A stretch of DNA of 64,000 nt. Origin: Chromobacterium rhizoryzae (GTDB lineage: Bacteria; Pseudomonadota; Gammaproteobacteria; Burkholderiales; Chromobacteriaceae). The stretch is from NCBI RefSeq assembly GCF_020544465.1, contig NZ_CP066126.1, forward strand, positions 868,001 through 932,000. The letters run 5' to 3'. This document shows, one piece after another, positions 1 to 8,688 of the stretch. Below the pieces are notes generated by a model. It searched no databases and was not told the DNA's origin. It saw only the letters and a program-made list of their open reading frames with translations. Position 1 is the first letter of the stretch, and every line of letters begins with the position of its first letter. The position numbers and the translations under genes are program-made.

Positions 1-2723
1 ACGGCGGGCAGCATATGCTCGGGCAGCTCGGCGGCCAGCGCGGCGCGCAAGGCGGCCGGCTCGGCGTCGCCGACGGCGTAGGCGACCAGCCGCGGCTCGC
101 CGGCGGCGGGACGGTCCAGCAGCACCAGCGCTTCGCGCACCGCGGGCAGCCGGCACAGCGCGGCTTCGATCTCGCCCAGCTCGATGCGGAAGCCGCGCAG
201 CTTGACCTGATGGTCGGCGCGGCCCAGGTATTCGATCTCGCCGTCGGCGCGGCGGCGGGCCAGATCGCCGGAGCGGTACAGGCGGGAGCCGTCCGTGGCA
301 AAGGGATTGGGCAGGAAACGGGAGGCGGTCAGCGCCGGACGGTTCCAATAGCCGCGGGCGACGCCGGGTCCGCCGACATAGATCTCGCCGGGCACGCCGA
401 TGGGCACCGGCTGCAGGAAGCGGTCCAGCAGATGGAAGGCCAGATCGGCAATCGGCTGGCCGATCACCTGGCCGCGACGAGCGTCGAGATCGGCCTGACG
501 GATGGCGCGTTCGGTCACGTGGACGGTGGTTTCGGTGATGCCGTACATATTGACCAGCTCGGGACGCTGGTCGCCGCGTTGTTGGAACCAGGGCTCCAGG
601 CTGGCCAGCTCCAGCGCCTCGCCGCCGAAGATCACCAGGCGCAAGTCGGGCAAGGCGTGAGCGGCGGCGGCGGGAATCAGCTGACGGAAGGCGGCCGGGG
701 TCTGGTTCAACACCGACACCCGGTGCTGTTGCAGCCAGCCGGCGAAGGCCTCGGGTGAGCGCGACACCCAATAAGGCACTACCAGGCAAGTGCCGCCGAA
801 CAGCAGCGGCCCCCAGATCTCCCACACCGAGAAATCGAAGGCGTAGGAGTGGAATAGCGACCACACATCGTCGGGCCCGAAGGCGAAGCGCTCCGAGGTG
901 GCGGCGATCAGGCGGACCACATTGTGGTGGCTGACCACGCAGCCCTTGGGGGTGCCGGTGGAGCCGGAGGTGTAGATGACGTAGGCGGCCTGCTGCGGAT
1001 GCAGGCGGCGCGGCGGCGGGGTGTCGTCGCCGGAGGAGACGGCGACGTCCAGCCAGCGCAGGGCCAGGCCGGCGGGCAGGGCGTCGGCGGATTCGGCGTC
1101 GCCGACGACGACGTGGATGGCGCTGTCGCGGACCAGGAACTCCAGGCGCTCGGCGGGATAGCCGGGGTCCAGCGGCACATAGGCGGCGCCGGCCTTGAGG
1201 ATGGCGAGGATGGCGACCAGCAGATCGGGCTGGCGTTGGCAGCAGAGTCCGACGCGCTGTTCCGGCAGCACGCCGAGTTGCAGCAATTGCCGGGCCAGCT
1301 GATTGGCGCGGGCGTCCAGTTCACGGTAGCGCAGCGCGGCGGTGTCGCCCTGAACGGCGATACGCTCGGGGAAGGCCTGGGCGGCGTGTTCGAACCAGGC
1401 GCACAGATCGGGATGCGGCGGCGCGACGGAAGCGGGCAAGGCGGCGGTGCGCGGCGGCTTGGCCAGCGTTTGCTGCGGATCGCGCAAGAGGCTGTGCAGC
1501 AAGGGTTCCACGCCGTCGATGAAGGCGGCGGCGTCCAGCTCGGCGAAGCCGGCCAGATTGTAATCAAGGTCCACTTTCACCGGCTGGCGGGAGTCCGCCT
1601 CGCGTACGAAGACCTTCAGCGGATAGTGCTGCGACAAGGCGCGCATCGCGGTCATATTGCTGACGGTGCCGTCGAACATGGCGTCGTAATCGTGCTTCTC
1701 AAACGACAGGCTGATTTCGTAGGGCAGCCGGTCCCGGCTAAGGCCTTCGGTTTCGCCTATCGGGAAGCGGTGATGGCGGAAGTCGGCTCTCAGTTCGCGC
1801 TGGATCAGGCTGAGCAGCTCGGCGAAGCTCCAGTGCGGCCGCAGCTTCAGACGCAGCGGGCACAGGCTGGCGAACAGGCCGGGGGTGTTCTTGGCCAAGG
1901 CGCTGCGGCGGTTGAGGATGGGCAGCGCCAGCAGCAGATCGTCGGCGCCGAATTCCCGCAGTGCGTGGGTGTAGATCAGGCCGATGAAAAAGTGGAAGAC
2001 GGTGGCCTGGTGCGCGGCGGCCAGTTCGCCGATGCGGCTATAGCTTTCCGCCGATAGCTGGAAACTGCGCTGGCCGCAGGCCAGTTGTCCGCCGGCGTCG
2101 GCGAACAGCCGGGTTGAGTAGCCGGCGAGCTTGTCTTGCCAGTATTGCCGGTCTTTCTCGTAATGGCGCGACGCGTAGTAGCCGTCCTCTTCCTCCACCT
2201 GTTCGGCCGGCGTCATCGTCGACGCCGGTTCCGGCGACAGGCCTTGGCGCAGGCTGTTGTAGTAGCGGCATTTCTCGCCGTAGAGCCGGGCGATGGCCCA
2301 ACCGTCGAAGGCGATGTGGTGGAAACGGCCGTACAGGATGAAATCCTCTTCCCCGTGCTGTAGCAGGGTGTAGGCGGCCAGCGGCGTTTGACCGTCGAAG
2401 GGGAAGGCGCGGGCGAAATCGCGCTCGGTCCATTGCTTGGCCGCGGCCTCCGGGTCCGCCTCGCCGCGGGTGTCTATCACCGTCAGTGGGCAAGGGTGGC
2501 GCGGGCAGAGCACCTGGCGCGGCTGACCGCCGGCTTCGTCTATGGCGATGCGCAACGCCGGCGTGTGTTCCATCAGGGAGACGAGCGCGGTTCGCAGGGT
2601 TTCGATATCGAGAGCGCCCTGGATTTTGATGAAACCGCCGATATTGAACAGTTCGGGCGCGGAGAATAACGATTGATGAAAATAGATTTCCAGCTGCCGG
2701 CGTGTAAGCGGGAAGGTTTTCAT
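1..2723 (-). CDS. Nonribosomal peptide synthetase, first module (C-A, predicted Thr), partial
   Basis: The frame is open from ATG at 2723 to the window edge with no stop (907 codons seen), so the C-terminal part lies outside. Residues 1-430 form a condensation domain with an intact HHIAFDG catalytic motif. An adenylation domain follows from about residue 455, with YTSGSTGTPKG, NMYGITETT, YRSGDLARR and GRADHQVKLRGFRIE. Reading the pocket positions by eye against GrsA gives D-F-W-N-I-G-M-V-H, the classical threonine code. A carrier domain should follow beyond base 1. Starting with a C domain suggests it accepts an acyl or peptidyl donor, or is a starter C domain acylating Thr. The family builds siderophores, lipopeptides and similar products; which one cannot be told here. 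It is divergent from the cholesterol oxidase gene. Confidence 0.93.
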   Translation of the reverse strand, partial: MKTFPLTRRQLEIYFHQSLFSAPELFNIGGFIKIQGALDIETLRTALVSLMEHTPALRIAIDEAGGQPRQVLCPRHPCPLTVIDTRGEADPEAAAKQWTERDFARAFPFDGQTPLAAYTLLQHGEEDFILYGRFHHIAFDGWAIARLYGEKCRYYNSLRQGLSPEPASTMTPAEQVEEEDGYYASRHYEKDRQYWQDKLAGYSTRLFADAGGQLACGQRSFQLSAESYSRIGELAAAHQATVFHFFIGLIYTHALREFGADDLLLALPILNRRSALAKNTPGLFASLCPLRLKLRPHWSFAELLSLIQRELRADFRHHRFPIGETEGLSRDRLPYEISLSFEKHDYDAMFDGTVSNMTAMRALSQHYPLKVFVREADSRQPVKVDLDYNLAGFAELDAAAFIDGVEPLLHSLLRDPQQTLAKPPRTAALPASVAPPHPDLCAWFEHAAQAFPERIAVQGDTAALRYRELDARANQLARQLLQLGVLPEQRVGLCCQRQPDLLVAILAILKAGAAYVPLDPGYPAERLEFLVRDSAIHVVVGDAESADALPAGLALRWLDVAVSSGDDTPPPRRLHPQQAAYVIYTSGSTGTPKGCVVSHHNVVRLIAATSERFAFGPDDVWSLFHSYAFDFSVWEIWGPLLFGGTCLVVPYWVSRSPEAFAGWLQQHRVSVLNQTPAAFRQLIPAAAAHALPDLRLVIFGGEALELASLEPWFQQRGDQRPELVNMYGITETTVHVTERAIRQADLDARRGQVIGQPIADLAFHLLDRFLQPVPIGVPGEIYVGGPGVARGYWNRPALTASRFLPNPFATDGSRLYRSGDLARRRADGEIEYLGRADHQVKLRGFRIELGEIEAALCRLPAVREALVLLDRPAAGEPRLVAYAVGDAEPAALRAALAAELPEHMLPA

Positions 2724-3023
2724 TTGAGTTATTCCAATCTTATTTAGAAAGTATTATGCCGAAATATGCTTTTGTACTGCCTTGTGTGTCGCGTAAATCT
2801 ACACCGATGTGAATTAAATTAGTGAAGCAATTTAACTGGTAAATAAGTCAGGTTTTTAATACTTGCGGTACATGATAGCGTCATTCTATTAAGATAATGG
2901 GATAGCTGATGCAGCGATTCGCATTATTGATTTTCAAATATTCTTGCTGAATACGGTTTAAATGTTGCTTGTTTAACTCGTATTGTTTTTATCTTTACTT
3001 TTGCATTTGCGAGGAGTTTTGAA
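2724..3023. other. AT-rich divergent intergenic region
   Basis: This 300-base AT-rich spacer lies between the divergent NRPS and cholesterol oxidase genes and must hold both promoters. I see no convincing Fur box, lux-type palindrome or unambiguous -35/-10 pair. A GAGGAG ribosome-binding site lies just before the ATG at 3024. Confidence 0.6.
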
Positions 3024-4778
3024 ATGAGTTCGAATGATGCGGAAAAACCCTTGGCCGCCAGCCGTCGCGACTTTTTGACCGGAGCCTTGAAATTGACTTC
3101 CGCCGGGGCTTTGGCGGGCTGGTTGCCGGCCGAGCGGATCATGGCGGCGAGGCTGACTTGCAGTCAGCCCAACAACTTCCCGGCGGACATTCCCCTATAT
3201 AAGCAAAGCTTCAAAAACTGGGCCGGCGACATCAAGGTGGACGATGTCTGGACTTGCGCGCCGCGTTCCGCGGACGAAGTGGTGAAGGTGGCCAACTGGG
3301 CCAAGGACAACGGCTACAAGGTGCGCGCGCGCGGCATGATGCACAACTGGTCGCCGTTGACGCTGGCCGCCGGCGTCAGCTGCCCGGCGGTGGTCTTGCT
3401 GGACACCACGCGCTATCTGACCGCGATGTCCGTCGACGCCTCGGGCCCGGTGGCCAAGGTCACCGCCCAGGCCGGCATCACCATGGAAGCCTTGCTCACC
3501 GGAATGGAAAAGGCCGGTCTGGGCGTGACCGCCGCGCCGGCGCCCGGGGATCTGACCCTGGGCGGGGTGCTGGCCATCAACGGCCACGGCACCGCGATTC
3601 CGGCCAAGGGCGAACGCCGCCTGGCCGGCGCCAGCTACGGCTCGATCAGCAATCTGGTGCTCAGCCTCACCGCCGTGGTCTACGACAAGGCCAGCGGCGC
3701 TTACGCCTTGCGCAAGTTTGCCCGCAACGATCCGCAGATCGCGCCGCTGCTGGCGCACGTGGGCCGTTCGCTGATCGTGGAGGCCACTTTGCAGGCGGCG
3801 CCCAACCAGCGCTTGCGCTGTCAGAGCTGGTTCAATATTCCCTACGGCGAAATGTTCGCCGCGGCGGGCAGCGGCGGGCGCACCTTCGCCAGCTATCTGG
3901 ACAGCGCCGGCCGGGTGGAGGCGATCTGGTTCCCCTTCACCAGCAACCCCTGGCTCAAGGTGTGGACGGTGACGCCGAACAAGCCGCTGTTCTCCCGTCA
4001 GACCGACAAGCCGTTCAACTACCCCTTCTCGGATAATCTGCCCGACGAAGTGACCGATCTGGCCAACAAGATTCTGTCGCTGGGCGACGGCAAGCTGACG
4101 CCGGCCTTCGGCAAGGCGCAGTTCGCCGCGGCCAGCGCCGGCCTGGTGGCGACGGCCAGCTGGGACCTGTGGGGCTGGTCCAAAAACCTGCTGCTCTACG
4201 TCAAGCCCACCACCTTGCGCGTCACCGCCAACGGCTACGCGGTGCTGACCCGCCGCGAAAACGTGCAGCGCGTGCTCAACGAGTTCGTCACCTTCTATCA
4301 GGCGCGGGTGCAGGCCTATCAGCAACAGGGCCGCTATCCGATGAACGGGCCGGTGGAAATCCGCGTGACCGGGCTGGACGATCCTAGCGAGACGGCCTTG
4401 AACGGTAGCGTGGCGCCGGCCTTGTCCGCCATCCGCCCGCGGCCGGACCATCCGGAATGGAACGCCGCGGTGTGGCTGGACATCCTGACGCTGCCGGGCA
4501 CGCCTTACGCCAACCAGTTCTATCGCGAGATAGAGCAGTGGATCGAGGCCAATTTCAACGGCTCCTACGCGGCGGTGCGTCCGGAATGGTCCAAGGGCTG
4601 GGGCTATACCGACCAGGCGGCGTGGGCGGATTCCGCCATGCTGCAAACGACCATTCCCAACGCCTTCCGCGCCGGCCAGCCGGCGGCGGCCAATTGGGAC
4701 GCGGCCAAGGCGGCGCTGGCGACGTATGACCCCTACCGCCTGTTCTCCTCGCCCTTGCTGGACAGCCTGGGCCTCTGA
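3024..4778 (+). CDS. Cholesterol oxidase, type II (covalent FAD, VAO family), Tat-exported
   Basis: A 584-aa secreted flavoprotein that oxidises cholesterol to cholestenone with release of H2O2. The N terminus has a twin-arginine signal (SRRDFL, residues 13-18) and hydrophobic segment with likely cleavage near residue 42-44. A VAO/PCMH-type FAD domain follows; RGMMHNW places His107 where type II enzymes bind FAD covalently. The central and C-terminal parts (FNYPFSDNLP, WPEW-like segments) match the cholesterol-oxidase substrate domain. Length and layout agree with my memory of the thermostable enzyme of Chromobacterium sp. DS-1. It starts at ATG 3024 behind GAGGAG and is monocistronic, ending at a terminator. 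Family assignment is firm; the true sterol substrate is inferred. Confidence 0.9.
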   Translation: MSSNDAEKPLAASRRDFLTGALKLTSAGALAGWLPAERIMAARLTCSQPNNFPADIPLYKQSFKNWAGDIKVDDVWTCAPRSADEVVKVANWAKDNGYKVRARGMMHNWSPLTLAAGVSCPAVVLLDTTRYLTAMSVDASGPVAKVTAQAGITMEALLTGMEKAGLGVTAAPAPGDLTLGGVLAINGHGTAIPAKGERRLAGASYGSISNLVLSLTAVVYDKASGAYALRKFARNDPQIAPLLAHVGRSLIVEATLQAAPNQRLRCQSWFNIPYGEMFAAAGSGGRTFASYLDSAGRVEAIWFPFTSNPWLKVWTVTPNKPLFSRQTDKPFNYPFSDNLPDEVTDLANKILSLGDGKLTPAFGKAQFAAASAGLVATASWDLWGWSKNLLLYVKPTTLRVTANGYAVLTRRENVQRVLNEFVTFYQARVQAYQQQGRYPMNGPVEIRVTGLDDPSETALNGSVAPALSAIRPRPDHPEWNAAVWLDILTLPGTPYANQFYREIEQWIEANFNGSYAAVRPEWSKGWGYTDQAAWADSAMLQTTIPNAFRAGQPAAANWDAAKAALATYDPYRLFSSPLLDSLGL

Positions 4779-4808
4779 ACGGCTTTCCGACGCTGGAGCC
4801 TGTTGAAG

Positions 4809-4843
4809 ACGGCGCGCCCTCCGATGACGGCGCGCCGTTTTTT
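4809..4843 (+). terminator. Rho-independent terminator of the cholesterol oxidase gene
   Basis: A ten-base GC-rich inverted repeat (acggcgcgcc / ggcgcgccgt) with a ten-base loop runs straight into a T tract, 30 bases after the stop codon. Confidence 0.85.
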
Positions 4844-4926
4844 GCCGCGCGCTCGCCTCCGCCGGGCCGCGGGCGCTACACTGCAAGCATCGCCGCCGCG
4901 CCGGATTCGCGCCCCTTAGCCCAGCC

Positions 4927-4965
4927 ATGTCCACCTGCTACGCCCAAGTCGATTGTAATAATTCT
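4927..4965 (+). pseudogene. umuC: umuC 5' fragment, cut off by the mobile element
   Basis: ATG at 4927 opens MSTCYAQVDCNN, the N terminus of a Y-family polymerase with the first catalytic Asp (VD). Right after the Asn-Asn codons the sequence turns AT-rich and no longer matches umuC; the frame wanders on to a stop near 5062. The missing part (NNSFYASCERVFNP) resumes at 13554. The two pieces were one gene before an 8.6-kb insertion. No umuD lies upstream. Confidence 0.88.
4957..4964 (+). repeat. Left junction core of the umuC-inserted element (attL-like)
   Basis: aataattc here and aacaattc at the right edge (13554-13561) form an 8-bp repeat with one mismatch, precisely where the umuC reading frame breaks and resumes. 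A slightly mismatched core fits crossover by tyrosine recombinases within a short overlap. Confidence 0.7.
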
Positions 4966-4971
4966 GGGCCA

Positions 4972-4985
4972 TTACTAACTATTAG
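4972..4985 (+). repeat. Left subterminal inverted motif of the element
   Basis: ttactaactattag here pairs with the reverse complement of 13523-13536 (ttactaatctagta): seven identical bases followed by a similar tail. It lies 7 bases inside the left core and is a candidate recombinase arm or core-binding site. Confidence 0.55.
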
Positions 4986-5094
4986 CTGTTATTTTTTTCA
5001 ATTAATTCATGGTTTTGTCGTTGTTAACTGTTTGGGTGGTTTTGGGGAGGAGGGGTATTACTAGCGCCACAGCGGTGAAGACAAGGAGATTTTG

Positions 5095-5211
5095 GTGAAA
5101 CGCACGGCGTTATATGAACAGGCCGGAGCCAGAATGGAGGAGCAGCCTCCTTTGGTCACCCGAAGGCATCATGCTCGTTCGTGGATAGGTGAGATAGGAC
5201 AGTCTCTTTGA
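5095..5211 (+). CDS. Possible small or remnant ORF, 38 aa
   Basis: GTG at 5095 lies 6-7 bases after AAGGAG and opens 38 codons (VKRTALYEQ at the start) to TGA at 5209-5211. The start faintly resembles the N terminus of aminomethyltransferase-type proteins, but nothing after it does. It could be a gene remnant or chance; I do not assign a function. Confidence 0.25.
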   Translation: MKRTALYEQAGARMEEQPPLVTRRHHARSWIGEIGQSL

Positions 5212-5361
5212 CCTAGAGACCACCAACGAAGGCGTTCCGTACCTCCTCGTTGATTTCTTTCTTCTTGCTCTGTACCCGCTCCCTCGGCCATCCTGGCAAC
5301 AAACATAACATTGAATTCAAGGCCTTTTAAGGTCCTTTGAGGAGTGTGGTGTGACCGGAAC

Positions 5362-5399
5362 CATAAGCTGGCCGCCCTTGAGAATCATAAGCTGGCCGC
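5362..5399 (+). repeat. Two 14-bp direct repeats, possible IS end remnant
   Basis: cataagctggccgc occurs at 5362-5375 and again at 5386-5399. Repeated short motifs near a terminus are typical of IS21-family ends; no IS21 genes remain here, so this would be a scar. The assignment is tentative. Confidence 0.4.
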
Positions 5400-5546
5400 A
5401 CACGAAATTCTGCACAAGCTCCTTCCATGCCACGGAAGTGAAGGCGATCACTAATGGGAGTTCACGGGCTAAGTCGTCATTGGACCATCTGTTTCCGGTG
5501 ATCTGAGAGAGGAAAACGGGTACGACTTTGCTGCTCTGCTCTCAGA

Positions 5547-5816
5547 TTAACGTGGTATCGGCTGCGGATTGTCTGTGTTTAGGCCATCCGCCCAGGACTG
5601 TACTGCCTGGTGGTGGATGACATGGCCAGCGTCTACGTCTTCCAGTGCTTCTCTAGTAAGTTGGGCGCGTTCTTCTTCTCGCTCGATCCAGGTGGACAAG
5701 GCCTGTTGCATGATCTCGTCGGGCGAGGTCTTCAAGCGACCGGCCATTTGGTCAATCTTGTCTACCAATGAGGTTGGAATCTCCAGAGTGACGACTCGGG
5801 TTGTAGGGGAAGCCAT
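5547..5816 (-). CDS. Ribbon-helix-helix antitoxin-like protein, orphan
   Basis: An 89-aa protein. The N-terminal half (RVVTLEIPTSLVDKIDQMA, then two helices with SPDEIMQQAL) is a CopG/ParD-type ribbon-helix-helix DNA-binding fold; the charged C terminus (VDAGHVIHHQAVQSWAD) is typical of ParD-like antitoxins that wrap a RelE/ParE toxin. In such pairs the toxin follows directly, often overlapping the stop. Downstream on the same strand (below 5547) I find no toxin frame, so it is an orphan, a solitary regulator or a remnant. It likely represses its own promoter. Confidence 0.75.
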   Translation of the reverse strand: MASPTTRVVTLEIPTSLVDKIDQMAGRLKTSPDEIMQQALSTWIEREEERAQLTREALEDVDAGHVIHHQAVQSWADGLNTDNPQPIPR

Positions 5817-6101
5817 CTCGATCTCCTTAGCTAAGTTCGACTCGCGCTTGAACGATTGATGATTGAGAAGGATGAGTTAAAGAGTCACTTCCAATCATAG
5901 GTCATGATGACCTACATGAGTCGTGAACGGCAGGTTACCTGAAGCCGGGACTCAGTACCGGCTAGCTGCTGGCTCAGTAGACGAAGTTGTGCAAAATTTG
6001 CACGAGTTCAGTAAAAACAAGCAGAGGACAATGTGCAAGAAATGTACAGTGCATCGCCTCTCCGAGCCTCCAGTAGGACAGGGCTGGCACCACTTCCGCC
6101 A

Positions 6102-6181
<80 letters not shown>

Positions 6182-6187
6182 TCTCTC

Positions 6188-6276
6188 GCCCGGATGGTGA
6201 AATAGGTAGACACTACGGACTTAAAATCCGTCGCGCGGCTTCGCGCATGCCGGTTCGATTCCGGCTCCGGGCACCA
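6188..6276 (+). tRNA. tRNA-Leu (anticodon TAA)
   Basis: A complete class II tRNA: acceptor gcccgga pairs with tccgggc, discriminator A and encoded CCA follow, the anticodon stem acgga/tccgt holds loop CTTAAAA (anticodon TAA), the long variable arm is cgcgcggcttcgcgc, and the T loop is TTCGATT. It reads UUA and UUG, with UUA rare in this GC-rich host. It sits inside the mobile element, so it was probably carried in with it. Confidence 0.92.
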
Positions 6277-6300
6277 AAGACCTTCTGACCTATCGCCTGC

Positions 6301-6579
6301 TCAGCAGGTCTCGCGCAGTCCCTGGTGGTTTGATTCGTTGGTCGCGGCTTTGGTGGTAAGGCGATAGAGGACAATCTCGTCATCGTCCCTTGCTCTTTTT
6401 TTAAACCATTCGATCAGACCTTCATGACTCGACGGCTCTAAAGCAAACCCTGCCGGAAACTCATGATTCAGCCTCTCCCCAAGGCTTTCATATGAGGCTG
6501 CACTACGTATTACCACATTAGATGCATCGTGGCTTAAGACAGCAATGTGAAGAGTGTTGCTCACAGTAAAATCCCCCAT
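6301..6579 (-). CDS. Hypothetical protein, 92 aa
   Basis: A 92-codon frame from ATG 6579 to TGA or TAA-type stop at 6301. The protein is mixed alpha/beta in character with a charged C-terminal half (WFKKRARDDDE) and no membrane segment, signal peptide or family motif that I recognise. Its composition fits the AT-richer element and not the host. It lies between the tRNA pair and the H-NS-like gene, divergent from the latter. Confidence 0.5.
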   Translation of the reverse strand: MGDFTVSNTLHIAVLSHDASNVVIRSAASYESLGERLNHEFPAGFALEPSSHEGLIEWFKKRARDDDEIVLYRLTTKAATNESNHQGLRETC

Positions 6580-6750
6580 TCCAAAATGAGCAAAAACCCC
6601 AGCCGATATCTGGCGGAGAAAGGTCAGCGGCGTTAGCCCGATACATAGACTATACCTCCTTTGGAGGGGCTTTCAATATTTGAATTTCACTATTTCAATT
6701 GTATGCATGACTCCCTATAATCATCAAACCAACGATTAAAGGAACATGGT

Positions 6751-7056
6751 ATGGAATTGTCCAAACTGGAATTCACTGCGCTGATTGCTCTGCAAGCTGA
6801 CGTAGCAAGCGAGATTAAACGCCGCGAAGTAGAAGAAAAATCTAAAGCGAAGAAACAAATCATTGAGCTAGCCCGTGCCTATGGTTTGAGGGTGGAAGAT
6901 GTGTTGAATAAGGAAGCTGCGGCTCGCAAACCTGTGGAGGCCAAGTATCGTAATCCTGACGATAGCAGAATCACTTGGTCGGGACGGGGACGCAAACCGA
7001 CTTGGGTTCAAGCCTGGCTTGACGGCGGCAAAGCGTTGGAAGAGCTGTCCATCTAG
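6751..7056 (+). CDS. H-NS-family nucleoid protein carried on the element
   Basis: A 101-aa protein. Residues 1-55 are a charged helical oligomerisation region; residues 70-95 (KYRNPDD..TWSGRGRKPTWV) are the H-NS/Bv3F-type C-terminal DNA-binding domain with its RGRKP loop that enters the minor groove of AT-rich DNA. AAGGAA precedes ATG 6751. Element-borne H-NS proteins usually silence AT-rich foreign DNA and lower the cost of carriage; here the likely targets are the element itself and perhaps the host's other AT-rich islands. The family assignment is firm; the targets are inference. Confidence 0.9.
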   Translation: MELSKLEFTALIALQADVASEIKRREVEEKSKAKKQIIELARAYGLRVEDVLNKEAAARKPVEAKYRNPDDSRITWSGRGRKPTWVQAWLDGGKALEELSI

Positions 7057-7105
7057 CATTTGGCTGCGCCTTGGCCCCTTCCAAACTAACCGAGTAGTCT
7101 AAGTT

Positions 7106-8231
7106 GGGGATTTCCGGCTTCAAGGTAAGCAAGTTGGAATTGGCTCGGGGTCTGACCTAGCGAACATGTGCGGCCTGAATTCATTGTAATTCTGCCGCCA
7201 ACGGTTCGATCTTGTCTCGAGCATCTTTCCGCGACAGAAACCAATGGACGTTCAGGCTGCCTTAAACGACTCGATAAAGGCATTATCCGTGGGGTTTCCT
7301 GGCCGCGAGAAGCCCAGCGTGACGCTTTGCTCATAGGCCCATTGATCCAGCGCCATGAGAAATAAACTCACTGCGGTTGTCGACCTGAATCCGCTGAGGT
7401 ATTCCGCGCAAAGCTTGTACATTCCGCATGGTCGCAACGACATCCTCTGCTTTCAGCGCGAAGTCCACCGTGATTGCCTGGCTTTTCCGGCTAAAGTTAT
7501 CCACTACAGTTAAGGCACGAATTCGCTGGTCATTAAGCAGCTGATCGGCCACGCAATCCATGCTCCAGCACGCATTCAGATTAGGGACGGTCGGCCGTGC
7601 AAGTCGATGGGCTGCTGACACACGCCGTCTGGGGTGTTTGCGCCGCAGGTTTAGCCCCTCCTCGCAATAGATCCGGTAGGTCTTCTTGTGATTGATCAGC
7701 CAACCCTATTGCCGCAGCAGGACCTGGATATGACGTGCCCCATTACGAATGCGCATGGCGGCAATCTCGCGAATTTGCTGCCGCTCCGTTCGATCGTCAC
7801 GAGGGTGGGGATGATAAAAATACGTCGCTTGCCGCAACTGAATGATGGCTGTGGGGCGACGTTATACTGACACGGAACACATCGATCAGGAAGTTGGCTA
7901 GTTCGCGTTTGTTAGCCAGCTTCACCGCTTTTTTGGATAGCTTCCTGCCGTATCGGCCTATCCAGGCTCAGGCCTGCGACCATACGCTTGAGCCGGGCGT
8001 TTCTTCTTTCAATTGATTCAGACGACGTAGCTCGCTGACGCCCAGACCACCGTATTTCTTCTTCCAGTTGCAGAAGGTGGTTTCGGAGACGCCCATCTTG
8101 CGACAGACCTCGGCGACGGTGATGCCGGACTCCGCCTAGCGCAACGCGGAGGCGATCTGCTCTTCCGTGAACTTAGTTTTTCATGGTAAACCTCCTGCCC
8201 GAATAGGCTTAAATTTGCCAGAAATCTCTCC
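7106..8231 (-). pseudogene. IS3-family insertion sequence, decayed (orfA and orfB broken)
   Basis: On the minus strand orfA would start at ATG 8184: restoring one extra A gives MKTKFTEEQIASAL, then a CAG-to-TAG nonsense codon, then AESGITVAEVCRKMGVSE and WKKKYGGLGVSELRRL. The orfB DDE core is visible as WSMDCVADQL and VVDNFSRK (about 7331-7621) and, after a frameshift near 7360, LGFSRPGNPTDNAFIESF. Further stops break the C terminus. Ends show imperfect inverted repeats: ggggatttccggc at 7106 and gccagaaatctc at 8217. It cannot move by itself. Confidence 0.85.
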
Positions 8232-8289
8232 TTTTCGTCGCTATGTTTTTGCGGGAGGAAATCATCATTTGGGCAGTACGCAAGAATAA

Positions 8290-8688
8290 TCACGAGCTCA
8301 GATCAACTACCTTGGGATCACTCTGCTTTGCCTTTAGAATCCGGTTCTCGGATATCAAAACCTCGTTGATGGAAGCGAGACTGGCGACCTTGGCGCGCAG
8401 TTCCTTAATCTCCTCACGTAAGTTACGATTCTTCTCACATTCTGTGCGGAGTTCCTGGTACTTCACATTGCGCTGAATGCGGCTGGAGCGTCCTTGCGCT
8501 TCGCGGATTTTTTCGGCGATGTTGGGGTAGTGGTTGTGGATCAGTGCTGTTGAAACGCCTGCCTCCCGCGCTACAGCGGCGATGCTGACTTTCGTTTCCC
8601 CTGTATGTGCCCGTCCGTGCTGGATGCGGGTGAGCGCAAGTTGCAAATCCCGCTCACGCACATCCGAGGGCTTGCGGTTAGTTGTCAT
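8290..8688 (-). CDS. Small HTH/coiled-coil protein of the recombinase operon (TnpC/GmtX-like)
   Basis: 132 aa. Residues 35-65 (VSIAAVAREAGVSTALIHNHYP) form a TetR-like helix-turn-helix, and residues 75-120 are a charged coiled coil (ELRTECEKNRNLREEIKELRAK). The ATG overlaps the stop of the 629-aa recombinase by four bases, so translation is coupled. In Tn554 the third gene, tnpC (about 125 aa), steers insertion orientation and frequency; Gamma-Mobile-Trio elements also have a small third protein. A role as DNA-binding helper of recombination is inferred from position and size. Confidence 0.7.
   Translation of the reverse strand: MTTNRKPSDVRERDLQLALTRIQHGRAHTGETKVSIAAVAREAGVSTALIHNHYPNIAEKIREAQGRSSRIQRNVKYQELRTECEKNRNLREEIKELRAKVASLASINEVLISENRILKAKQSDPKVVDLSS

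Larger units (their letters stand above)
4966..5546. other. Left cargo end of the element without a recognised gene
   Basis: This 580-base stretch has no convincing long gene. It contains a possible 38-codon reading frame (GTG 5095, behind AAGGAG, to the stop at 5211) and a pair of 14-bp direct repeats at 5362 and 5386. On the minus strand, short open stretches before the antitoxin stop (about 5350-5540) look like worn-down coding sequence, but I cannot name them. Confidence 0.5.

Noticed and set aside
2724..3023. A Fur box or quorum-sensing palindrome before the NRPS
   Set aside because: No sequence close enough to the consensus was found; AT-richness alone is not evidence.
3195..4934. A 579-codon open frame opposite the cholesterol oxidase
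   Set aside because: It is antisense to a clear enzyme, lacks domain motifs and has a shadow-frame composition.
8018..8293. A 91-codon minus-strand frame next to the recombinase operon
   Set aside because: It joins non-coding DNA upstream of the IS to a frameshifted orfA; only the IS remnant is real.
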